Shown: positions 1 to 6,678, counted from the stretch's first letter. The stretch: 6,680 bases of DNA from Bacteroidia bacterium (GCA_023258655.1 JALQWO010000094.1:1-6680); one strand, 5' to 3'. Made by a program: numbers and translations. Notes: generated from the letters alone by a model not told the origin.

Positions 1-2
1 AA

Positions 3-1019
3 ATCAAGGTTTTGGAAACTGATGTTGAAGCGGGAGATCAGGCTCTTACACAATTGTTATTAACCATTCCCAATACGCCTTCCAATGAAGTGCCCCTGGG
101 AAAAACTCCAGAAGACAATCTCGAGGTGCTTCTGTGGGGTTCAAAACCTGATTTGTCAGCTCAATCAATGCCCCATTGGGAATTGGCGGCCAAATATGAC
201 ATCATTGATTTTGAATTGGGAGTAAAATTAACAGGAGCTGGTTTTCCTGTTTACAAAGGAAAAGGAGCCATATTTCAGCGTGCTTTGATACAGTTTTTCT
301 TGAATGAGGCCGGCAAAGCTGGTTACATGGAGGTGCAACCGCCCTTGTTGGTTAATGCAGACAGTGGATATGGCACTGGTCAGTTGCCAGACAAGGAAGG
401 GCAGATGTATCACTGTGGTGTGGATGATTTGTATTTGATCCCTACAGCGGAAGTACCCATCACCAATTTATACAGAGATGTCATTTTGAATGAAGCACAA
501 TTGCCCATAAAGAATGCTGGTTACACGCCTTGTTTCCGTCGTGAGGCAGGCAGCTACGGTGCTCACGTACGTGGATTGAATCGACTTCATCAGTTTGATA
601 AAGTAGAAATTGTACAAATTGTAAAGCCTGAAACATCCTATGGAGTACTGGAAGAAATGTCCAAATATGTTCAAGGATTGTTGCAGAAATTGGGATTGCA
701 TTATCGCGTGTTGTTGTTGTGCGGTGGTGATATGGGCTTTACAAGTGCCAAAACATACGACATGGAAGTTTGGTCGGCAGCACAGGAAAAGTGGTTGGAA
801 TGTAGTTCTGTTAGCAACTTTGAGACATTTCAAACCAATCGATTAAAGTGTCGTTTTAGAAATTCCGAAGGCAAAACAGAATTGGCACACAGTTTAAATG
901 GTTCCGCATTGGCTTTGCCGCGTATCGTTGCTGCATTGTTGGAAAACAATCAAACACCAAACGGAATCAAAGTACCTGAGGTGCTTGTGCCATATACTGG
1001 CTTTGAATGGATCAATTGA
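3..1019 (+). CDS. serS: Seryl-tRNA synthetase, C-terminal part (5' end outside window)
   Basis: Class II aminoacyl-tRNA synthetase that activates serine with ATP and charges tRNA-Ser (and tRNA-Sec where present) in the cytoplasm. The frame is open to the left edge, so the TTG at 12 is not the real start. About 338 residues are visible against a usual ~420-430, so roughly 90 residues are missing, which is most of the N-terminal tRNA-binding coiled coil. Counting from the codon at 12, the catalytic core shows a motif 1 region at 75-114 (GFPVYKGKG, then conserved P110), the serine-site signature TAEVPITN at 145-152, motif 2 FRREAG at 175-180 followed by HVRGLNRLHQFDKVE, and motif 3 at 297-314 (GSALALPR, with class-defining R304). 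The C-terminus ends VPYTGFEWIN, as is common in the family. No residue appears lost. The gene is probably co-transcribed with the next one, which begins after a single base. Identification is very secure. Confidence 0.97.
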   Translation: MKVLETDVEAGDQALTQLLLTIPNTPSNEVPLGKTPEDNLEVLLWGSKPDLSAQSMPHWELAAKYDIIDFELGVKLTGAGFPVYKGKGAIFQRALIQFFLNEAGKAGYMEVQPPLLVNADSGYGTGQLPDKEGQMYHCGVDDLYLIPTAEVPITNLYRDVILNEAQLPIKNAGYTPCFRREAGSYGAHVRGLNRLHQFDKVEIVQIVKPETSYGVLEEMSKYVQGLLQKLGLHYRVLLLCGGDMGFTSAKTYDMEVWSAAQEKWLECSSVSNFETFQTNRLKCRFRNSEGKTELAHSLNGSALALPRIVAALLENNQTPNGIKVPEVLVPYTGFEWIN

Positions 1020-1020
1020 T

Positions 1021-1548
1021 ATGTCGGATAGTCTAAACTTACCCCCATTTGATTGGGAAGCCTCTGTTTCTCTGGGGTCGCTACTCAATGATGTTATGGT
1101 GATTCAGCAATTCCCTACAGAATTGGCCAAAGTAATATCCACCATATCGGAAGACCAATGGGATATTAGTTATCGTGATGGGGGATGGAGTTTGCGACAA
1201 ATTGTACATCATTTGGCTGACGCTCATTTGAATGCCTATATCAGAACCAAGCACATACTAACCCAAGATCAAGATATGATTCAACCATATGATGAGAACG
1301 CTTGGTCTGAAACCCCGGATGCCCAATTTCATCATGAGGCGAGTTATTTGATTTTGTTGGGTTTACATCAAAAATGGTCGTTGTTGTTGCTAGAGTCCTT
1401 GAAGAATCCTGCAATCCATTTGGCCAAAACACTTTTACACCCTGAGTCGGGAAGAATGTTGAGTCTCAGCGACCTTATCCGATTGTATGCTTGGCACGGA
1501 GAACACCATTTGGCACAAATCAAATACGCACTTACATTGACTAAGTAG
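1021..1548 (+). CDS. YfiT/DinB-family protein, putative bacillithiol S-transferase
   Basis: A 175-residue four-helix-bundle protein of the DinB/YfiT superfamily. Characterised relatives bind a divalent metal through three histidines; the Bacillus BstA branch transfers bacillithiol to electrophiles and is often annotated as metal-dependent hydrolase or bacillithiol transferase. The sequence shows YRDGGWSLRQIVHHLADAH at 51-69 and a C-terminal WHGEHHLAQI at 158-167. Likely ligands are H63 or H64 plus H159 and H163, the last two four residues apart. PYDENAW at 89-95 is also typical of the YfiT branch. The frame extends upstream to 898, but that part overlaps serS and does not resemble the family, so I chose the ATG at 1021, one base after the serS stop. 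No Shine-Dalgarno is visible, so translation may be coupled to serS. The family is secure; the thiol substrate is inferred from the family only. Confidence 0.88.
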   Translation: MSDSLNLPPFDWEASVSLGSLLNDVMVIQQFPTELAKVISTISEDQWDISYRDGGWSLRQIVHHLADAHLNAYIRTKHILTQDQDMIQPYDENAWSETPDAQFHHEASYLILLGLHQKWSLLLLESLKNPAIHLAKTLLHPESGRMLSLSDLIRLYAWHGEHHLAQIKYALTLTK

Positions 1549-1556
1549 TCCCGCGT

Positions 1557-2402
1557 TTATCGGTTTCTGTAAGATCTAAACACTTTCCAAATTTGATAGG
1601 GGACCTTGATGAAATCTCCCCAACCAATTTTTGACCCTTTCACATCCTTCCATGTGCGAATTGGGACTTCCAATACCATGCTTTCGGCTGATTTACCAAA
1701 GTGCTGTTGCAAACGCAGCAGTATCTCTACATCAAACAACCAAGAAGTTTTGAAAGGGCGATTGAAACATATTGGGATGATTTCGGGGCTCATCAATTTC
1801 GCACCACATTGGGTATCATGTACTTTCCAGCCGAGACCTTGACTAATTAAAGTCGCAAACAAACGGCCGGAGTAATGTCGAAACAAAGTCCTTTCAATGT
1901 TGGCTCCCAATCTGGCAACACGAGAGCCAATGATCAGAGAAGGCATCGGCGTGGCATGGCCAGAGAATTGGTATAGCCAATCTACCTCTGAGAGTGGGGT
2001 TGCCAAATCTGCATCCCAAAATCCCAAATAATCAGCCTCAATTCCTAGGAACCCTACGATTTCTATTTCTCCCATCTCCGCGGCATAAATATTCCCTCCG
2101 TACATTGCCCGGTAGGCCATTTGAAGGCCACACAAAACCGCGTTAGACTTGCCTTTATTGTCTTTGTACGATAATATATTGATCCTAGATTGAATTTCGG
2201 CACTTTGATTTTCGCGGTACGATTTCAGGACATCAAGTGTATTGTCGCTACTCCCATCATTCACGAAAACATACTGCAATTGCTTATTGCTTTGCAAAGC
2301 CATGGTGAAAGCATCCGAGTGAATACGCTCGGCTTCGTTGAAGCAGGGTATAATCAAACAGGTCTTTTTGGACAACATTGCAGGTGCCAAATTACCACTC
2401 AT
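1557..2402 (-). CDS. GT2 glycosyltransferase, dolichyl-phosphate mannose/glucose synthase-like
   Basis: A 281-residue GT-A fold, family 2 glycosyltransferase. Relatives (DPM1/ALG5 type) move a sugar from a nucleotide donor to a polyprenyl phosphate at the cytoplasmic membrane face. Visible motifs are IIPCFNEAERI at 17-27, VNDGSSDNT at 47-55 (nucleotide binding), NKGKSNAV at 82-89, FWDADLATPL at 128-137 (the metal-binding DxD is D130/D132), GSRVA at 159-163, DTQCGAKLM at 196-204 and VPIRTWKDVKGSKI at 246-259. There is no transmembrane segment, so it is soluble or peripheral. About 20-25 residues appear to be inserted before the DxD (about 100-124). The ATG at 2402 is used; the ATG at 2378 (M9) also fits, since the family core begins only four residues after it. 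The acceptor and sugar cannot be read from sequence. The gene converges on the YfiT-type gene and diverges from cbs, so it is probably a single-gene unit. Confidence 0.9.
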   Translation of the reverse strand: MSGNLAPAMLSKKTCLIIPCFNEAERIHSDAFTMALQSNKQLQYVFVNDGSSDNTLDVLKSYRENQSAEIQSRINILSYKDNKGKSNAVLCGLQMAYRAMYGGNIYAAEMGEIEIVGFLGIEADYLGFWDADLATPLSEVDWLYQFSGHATPMPSLIIGSRVARLGANIERTLFRHYSGRLFATLISQGLGWKVHDTQCGAKLMSPEIIPICFNRPFKTSWLFDVEILLRLQQHFGKSAESMVLEVPIRTWKDVKGSKIGWGDFIKVPYQIWKVFRSYRNR

Positions 2403-2479
2403 TTCTTTGCCAACCTATTGATCTTAGGGTTTCATCGCACAGAAATGTGGATTTTTCTAAAAAAGCCATTGTATAAGGG

Positions 2480-2487
2480 TAAATTTG
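2480..2487 (+). promoter_or_regulatory. Candidate Bacteroidota -7 promoter box upstream of cbs
   Basis: TAAATTTG matches the Bacteroidota sigma-A -7 consensus TAnnTTTG exactly. It sits in the 92-bp divergent spacer, seven bases before the cbs ATG. No good -33 TTTG/TTG lies at the usual 17-23 base spacing; the nearest resemblance is TTTC at 2454-2457 in an AT-rich stretch. If the box is used, transcription would start at or only a few bases before the start codon. A chance match is possible. I found no comparable box for the minus-strand glycosyltransferase gene in the same spacer. Confidence 0.4.
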
Positions 2488-2494
2488 TGCCCAT

Positions 2495-3874
2495 ATGCGG
2501 GTCTATCAGAATATTCTGGAAACCATCGGTAATACCCCTATGGTGAAGATAAACGCCATAACCAAGGATTTGCCCTGTACTGTTTACGCCAAAGTAGAAA
2601 CCACCAACCCTGGCAATTCTATTAAGGATCGAATGGCCTTAAAAATGATAGAAGATGCTGAGTCGAGCGGTCTTTTGAAGCCTGGCGGTGTAATCATTGA
2701 AGGAACGAGTGGAAACACGGGGATGGGATTGGCCATTGCTGCCGTAATCAAAGGATATCGTTGCATTTTCACCACCACAGACAAACAAAGCAAGGAGAAA
2801 GTTGACGCCTTAAAAGCTTTCGGTGCAGAGGTGATTGTTTGTCCAACCGACGTAGACCCTGAAGACCCTAGGAGTTACTACAGTGTGAGTACAAGGCTTG
2901 CGAACGAGATCCCCAATGCTTGGAAACCCAATCAATACGATAACCTAAGCAACTCAAAGGCCCATTACGAGCAGACGGGTCCTGAAATTTGGGATCAAAC
3001 CGCGGGCAAAATTACCCATTTGGTGGTGGGTGTAGGTACCGGCGGCACGATCTGTGGCACGGGCAAGTACCTCAAGGAGAAAAATCCGAATATCCAAATA
3101 TTGGGCATCGACACCTATGGCTCGGTGTTTAAAAAATATAAGGAAACGGGCGTTTTTGACAAAAATGAAATCTATCCTTACATCACCGAAGGCATTGGCG
3201 AAGATTTTCTCCCAGCCAATGTTGATTTCAGTATCATAGACCATTTTGAGAAAGTGACGGACAAGGATGCAGCGGTGATGACACGTCGAATTCCCCGCGA
3301 AGAGGGAATTTTTGTCGGCAATAGTGCAGGTTCTGCCATGGCAGGATTGTTACAAATGAAGGACCGATTCAAAAAAGAAGACGTTGTTGTGGTGATTTTT
3401 CATGACCATGGTACACGATATCTTGGTAAAATGTACAATGAAGATTGGATGCGCGATAGAGGGTTTATATCGCCAAAACCCTTGACGACCGCCTTGGATC
3501 TCATTGCGGGACATGCCCAATTGCCTTTATTGAGCGTTAAACCTACTGATACGTGTGAACATGTCATCGGATTGATGCAGAAGTACAGCGTATCTCAGTT
3601 GCCTGTTAAAGATGGTAACAATCATTTTGTGGGTGCTGTAGAAGACGCCCAATTGTATTCAGAGCTCTTGAAAAACCGTGCACTTATGGAACGCCCAGTA
3701 TCTGAAATCATGGGCAAGTCTTATCCCATTGTTTCCCATATGGCCACCATTGAAGAAGTATCGAGCAAAATCAATCAAAGCAATGCAGCGGTATTGATGA
3801 TGGATATGGGTGGTAATTGGCATATCATCACCAAACAGGACGTAATTCAAGCCATTTCAAAAGGAAATTCATAA
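2495..3874 (+). CDS. cbs: PLP-dependent cystathionine beta-synthase with C-terminal CBS domain pair
   Basis: A 459-residue fold type II PLP enzyme. Cystathionine beta-synthases condense serine with homocysteine in transsulfuration; close relatives make cysteine from O-acetylserine and sulfide. The catalytic part (about 1-325) opens NILETIGNTPMVKIN, then NSIKDR with the PLP lysine K44, substrate loop TSGNTG at 71-76, phosphate-binding GVGTGGT at 179-185, and NSAGS at 276-280 near the pyridine nitrogen. Stretches such as KMIEDAE, NEIPN and EGIG resemble human CBS more than CysK. There is no N-terminal heme domain. Residues about 340-395 and 400-456 form two CBS domains (the second ends HIITKQDVIQAI), a Bateman module likely to sense an adenosyl ligand. 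An in-frame TAA at 2480 rules out a canonical upstream start, fixing the ATG at 2495. First gene of a trio with map and an MBL hydrolase. CysK/CysM-type activity cannot be excluded by sequence alone. Confidence 0.92.
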   Translation: MRVYQNILETIGNTPMVKINAITKDLPCTVYAKVETTNPGNSIKDRMALKMIEDAESSGLLKPGGVIIEGTSGNTGMGLAIAAVIKGYRCIFTTTDKQSKEKVDALKAFGAEVIVCPTDVDPEDPRSYYSVSTRLANEIPNAWKPNQYDNLSNSKAHYEQTGPEIWDQTAGKITHLVVGVGTGGTICGTGKYLKEKNPNIQILGIDTYGSVFKKYKETGVFDKNEIYPYITEGIGEDFLPANVDFSIIDHFEKVTDKDAAVMTRRIPREEGIFVGNSAGSAMAGLLQMKDRFKKEDVVVVIFHDHGTRYLGKMYNEDWMRDRGFISPKPLTTALDLIAGHAQLPLLSVKPTDTCEHVIGLMQKYSVSQLPVKDGNNHFVGAVEDAQLYSELLKNRALMERPVSEIMGKSYPIVSHMATIEEVSSKINQSNAAVLMMDMGGNWHIITKQDVIQAISKGNS

Positions 3875-3882
3875 AAAGTCTC

Positions 3883-4650
3883 GTGTCTGCCATTGTTATT
3901 AAAACCCCAGAACAAATAGAAGGAATTCGCAAAAGCGCCCATCTTGCTGCTGAAACCCTAAAGTATTTGGAGCAATTTGTGGTTCCCGGCATGAAAACCA
4001 TCGACATCGATAAAAAGTGCGAGGAATTTGTGCGCGATCACGGAGCGATTCCAGCCACCAAAGGTTATCGCGGATACAAACACTCTTGTTGTATATCGCC
4101 CAATGATGTGATTTGTCATGGGGTGCCTAACGATACCATCATTGAACACGGCGACATAGTAAACATTGATGTAACAACCATTTTGAACGGTTTTTATGGA
4201 GACACTTGTAAAATGTACTACGCTGGTGAAGTGAGTGATTATGCCAAAAGATTGGTTGAAACCACCAAAGAATGTTTGCATGTTGGTATGCAACAATGCT
4301 TTCCCGGCAACCGATTAAACAACATTGGCTATCACATTGCTCAGCATGCCCAAAAACATGGGTATTCGGTTGTTTATGAGTTCTGTGGTCATGGGGTAGG
4401 TTTGAAGTTTCATGAGGCCCCAGATGTAGCCCATATTGCGGATGCCAACACGGGACCGGTGCTTAAGCCAGGGATGATTTTCACCATTGAACCAATGATA
4501 AATGCCGGTAAAGCAAGGGCCAAAGTGGATCGCAGAGACGGATGGACCGCCAGAACCATCGATGGTAAGTTAAGTGCCCAATTTGAGCACACCATTTTGA
4601 TTACCGAAGAAGGACACGAGGCACTGACCGACGTATATCAAGACTTTTAA
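3883..4650 (+). CDS. map: Methionine aminopeptidase, type I
   Basis: Removes the initiator methionine from nascent proteins whose second residue is small; a cytoplasmic, essential pita-bread-fold metalloprotease. With the GTG at 3883 as start the protein is 255 residues, the normal type Ia length, and begins MSAIVIKTPEQIEGIRK, matching the E. coli N-terminus almost residue for residue. All five metal ligands are present: D96 (NIDVT), D107 (YGDTC), H170 (CGHGVG), E203 (TIEPMI) and E235 (FEHTIL), plus the conserved substrate-site H79 (CHGVPN). The frame also contains an ATG at 3817, but it overlaps cbs by 58 bases and adds 22 non-family residues, so I reject it. An AAGGA at 3861-3865 lies 17 bases before the GTG, too far for a usual Shine-Dalgarno. 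The start is eight bases after the cbs stop, so translation from a shared mRNA is likely. Function is very secure; the start is likely. Confidence 0.95.
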   Translation: MSAIVIKTPEQIEGIRKSAHLAAETLKYLEQFVVPGMKTIDIDKKCEEFVRDHGAIPATKGYRGYKHSCCISPNDVICHGVPNDTIIEHGDIVNIDVTTILNGFYGDTCKMYYAGEVSDYAKRLVETTKECLHVGMQQCFPGNRLNNIGYHIAQHAQKHGYSVVYEFCGHGVGLKFHEAPDVAHIADANTGPVLKPGMIFTIEPMINAGKARAKVDRRDGWTARTIDGKLSAQFEHTILITEEGHEALTDVYQDF

Positions 4651-4652
4651 CA

Positions 4653-5501
4653 ATGAAAGTTCACATCATTCACAGTGGCAATTTCAAGTTAGATGGTGGC
4701 GCCATGTTTGGTGTTGTGCCCAAAGTTCTTTGGCAAAAATGGGTCCCTGCTGATGAAAACAATTTGTGCAATTGGTCCATGCGGTGTTTGTTGGTTGAGG
4801 TGGAGGATAGGAAAATCCTCATTGACGCCGGTATAGGGAATAAACAGTCGGAAAAGTTTTTTGGCCACTATTATCTCAATGGAGATCACTCATTGGATTC
4901 ATCTTTATCCAAAGTAGGATTGAATCCATCTGACATAACCGATGTTTTGTTGACGCATTTGCATTTTGACCATTGTGGGGGAGCTGTGATAAGGAATGAA
5001 GCGGGGGAGCTGAAACCCAAATTCCCCAATGCGGTCTATCATGTAACAGAATCGCAATGGAATCATGCGAATCATCCCAACGACAGAGAACGGCCTTCTT
5101 TTTTGGTTGAAAATTTCGTGCCACTGATGGAGCAGGGGGTCTTGAATTTCGTTGCAGAAGGAGATATGCTGGCAAATTGTATCGAAATCAAGGTGTTCAA
5201 TGGACATACCATCGGAATGATCGCTCCGGTAATTCATGGACCCAACTACACGATGATGTATATGGCTGATTTGATTCCGGCAGCAGCCCATGTACCGGTG
5301 AACTATGTTATCGGATATGATGTGCAGCCATTGGTAACAATGGATGAGAAGCGGGAGATACTGCCATGGTTGTTACAGAAAAATGCCTGGTTATTTTTTG
5401 AACACGATGCCGAATTCGCCCTGGCCCAATTGTCGCTGAATGAAAAGGGTCAATTCATTGCTGTGAATCGCTGCAACGACTGGCCGTTTGATGGCAACTG
5501 A
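4653..5501 (+). CDS. MBL-fold metallo-hydrolase, YtnP/AHL-lactonase-like
   Basis: A 282-residue metallo-beta-lactamase-fold protein. Relatives include the Bacillus lactonase YtnP and other N-acyl-homoserine lactonases, but the wider family hydrolyses many esters and lactones. The dinuclear metal site is complete: THLHFDH at 101-107 (H102, H104, D106, H107), H185 in NGHTIG, D206 in MADLIP and H251 in FEHD. Near the N-terminus LDGGAMFGVVPKVLW (13-27) is a segment also found in YtnP-type proteins. LIDAGIG (57-63) is the usual strand after the first hairpin. No signal peptide or membrane segment is seen, so it should be cytoplasmic. The ATG at 4653 lies two bases after the map stop, with no Shine-Dalgarno, which suggests translational coupling. 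The fold and catalytic competence are secure; the substrate is unknown and quorum quenching is only one possibility. Confidence 0.9.
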   Translation: MKVHIIHSGNFKLDGGAMFGVVPKVLWQKWVPADENNLCNWSMRCLLVEVEDRKILIDAGIGNKQSEKFFGHYYLNGDHSLDSSLSKVGLNPSDITDVLLTHLHFDHCGGAVIRNEAGELKPKFPNAVYHVTESQWNHANHPNDRERPSFLVENFVPLMEQGVLNFVAEGDMLANCIEIKVFNGHTIGMIAPVIHGPNYTMMYMADLIPAAAHVPVNYVIGYDVQPLVTMDEKREILPWLLQKNAWLFFEHDAEFALAQLSLNEKGQFIAVNRCNDWPFDGN

Positions 5502-5511
5502 CATAAATCAA

Positions 5512-6678
5512 TCATCCGATAAATGCATCCACAATGTCTTCTTTTTGAAGACTTACCTCACCCGGAGCGGCATTTTTGGGTTTGGAGACAAATTTCCGTA
5601 GCACAGCGATGACAGGCACTACATTTTGTGTTTTCGCTTTCGAATTTTTGGCAGCCAAAACGGCAGCGTAATCAATAACAGCCTGGGGATAATCAACACC
5701 CTTCTTTCTCACAATAACGTGCGACCCGGCGACATCTTTCGCATGGAGCCACAGATCGTTTTTTTGGCTCAATCGCAGCATTTGGTCATTGGACTTATTG
5801 TTTTTACCTACCCAAATCTGATAACCCTGATATTCATGCACTCGATAGGGTAGCGTATCTGCCTGAGTTTGTGCGACGGTTACCGTTTTTTGATACAATT
5901 TCAAGCTTTTGAAATCCTCGGCAAGCAATACACCCTCTAATTTTTGCTCCGATTCCATCAAGTTCTGTTCTGTGACGATGATTTGCTCCTGCAGTTTCTT
6001 CTGTTCGATCACTTCGTTCTTGGCCTTCCCATAGTATTTTTTGGCATTGTCCGAAGCACTCAGCTCAGGATTTAATTTTATCCAAATGCGCTGGTCTGTG
6101 TAATAATCGGTGATCAGGGCTTTGGATAATCCCGGTTTTAGGGCGTGGGCGTGGGCCAAGATCAAATCTCCCATCTCTTTGTAGCTTCGCCTTTGTTCTA
6201 TGTCGTTCAATCGTCGTTTCGATTCACTCAATATTTTTCGTAAATGCTTGACCTTGCGCTCGAGGTTCTCTTTGATTTGGGCTTTGTTTTTTTGAAAATA
6301 ATAATCTTTTAAATAGCCCAACTGTGCCATTACCAAACTATTGATATCAGCGGGTTTTTCAGAAAGTCCCAAATGTTTCCATTCATGACCGTCGGTGGTT
6401 GAGGATATGCCGATCAAAGAGTCACAATTGGAGTGGGAAGGGTATTGGAATTCCCAATCTGATTTTAACGATAAACGAAATATAGAAAGGGTTTCTGCTG
6501 ATTGGGAATTTCTCAAAAGGATGTTGCTAAATTTCCCAAATCCCTTAAACCAGAGTTCGTATCCATCAGAAAGTTTGGCGCAAATCCAACGATCATTGAT
6601 GTCGTAACAAATCTCCTTAATGGGCAAATTCTCAATTTCTTTGAATTGGAGAATGCCTTTTTTATTGTCGCTGCGATC
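5512..6678 (-). CDS. rqcH: NFACT-family ribosome quality control protein RqcH/Rqc2-like (5' end outside window)
   Basis: Relatives bind the 50S subunit carrying a stalled peptidyl-tRNA and recruit tRNA-Ala to add an alanine tail that marks the peptide for degradation; older annotations call it fibronectin-binding protein. The frame is open to the right edge, so the TTG at 6627 is not the real start and part of NFACT-N (about 80-100 residues, inferred) is missing. Counting from the codon at 6627, residues 1-40 finish NFACT-N and include the NDR at 11-13, aligning with the tRNA-contacting DR motif of Bacillus RqcH. Predicted coiled-coil arms are at about 106-146 and 198-232. The NFACT-R (DUF814) domain occupies 259-371, with PYRVHEY, IWVGKNNKSND, NDLWLHAKDVAGSH and KPKNAAPGEV. 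The space for a helix-hairpin-helix domain between NFACT-N and the first coil is only about 65 residues, so that domain seems absent. The gene runs toward the MBL gene, ending ten bases from it. Confidence 0.93.
   Translation of the reverse strand, partial: DRSDNKKGILQFKEIENLPIKEICYDINDRWICAKLSDGYELWFKGFGKFSNILLRNSQSAETLSIFRLSLKSDWEFQYPSHSNCDSLIGISSTTDGHEWKHLGLSEKPADINSLVMAQLGYLKDYYFQKNKAQIKENLERKVKHLRKILSESKRRLNDIEQRRSYKEMGDLILAHAHALKPGLSKALITDYYTDQRIWIKLNPELSASDNAKKYYGKAKNEVIEQKKLQEQIIVTEQNLMESEQKLEGVLLAEDFKSLKLYQKTVTVAQTQADTLPYRVHEYQGYQIWVGKNNKSNDQMLRLSQKNDLWLHAKDVAGSHVIVRKKGVDYPQAVIDYAAVLAAKNSKAKTQNVVPVIAVLRKFVSKPKNAAPGEVSLQKEDIVDAFIG

Noticed and set aside
468..833. Long open frame on the minus strand inside serS.
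   Set aside because: It is a shadow of the conserved serS coding sequence, is cysteine-rich and low in family-like pattern, and has no separate signals.
898..1020. Upstream extension of the YfiT-type reading frame, suggesting a longer protein overlapping serS.
   Set aside because: The extra 41 residues lie over conserved serS motif 3 codons and do not resemble the family, while the ATG at 1021 gives normal length.
1539..1550. Inverted repeat GACTAAGTAGTC as a terminator hairpin.
   Set aside because: The stem is only 4-5 bp with a tiny loop and no following T run.
2451..2466. AT-rich inverted repeat (TTTTT-CT-AAAAA) in the divergent spacer.
   Set aside because: Low-complexity A/T runs give such symmetry easily; no repeated copy or known operator pattern supports it.
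2507..2518. Perfect 12-bp palindrome CAGAATATTCTG near the start of cbs, a possible operator.
   Set aside because: It encodes the conserved QNIL residues of the family inside the coding region and does not extend further; chance is the simplest explanation.
4905..5291. 128-codon open frame on the minus strand inside the MBL gene.
   Set aside because: It lies opposite the metal-binding motifs of a clear gene and its translation looks like an antisense artefact.
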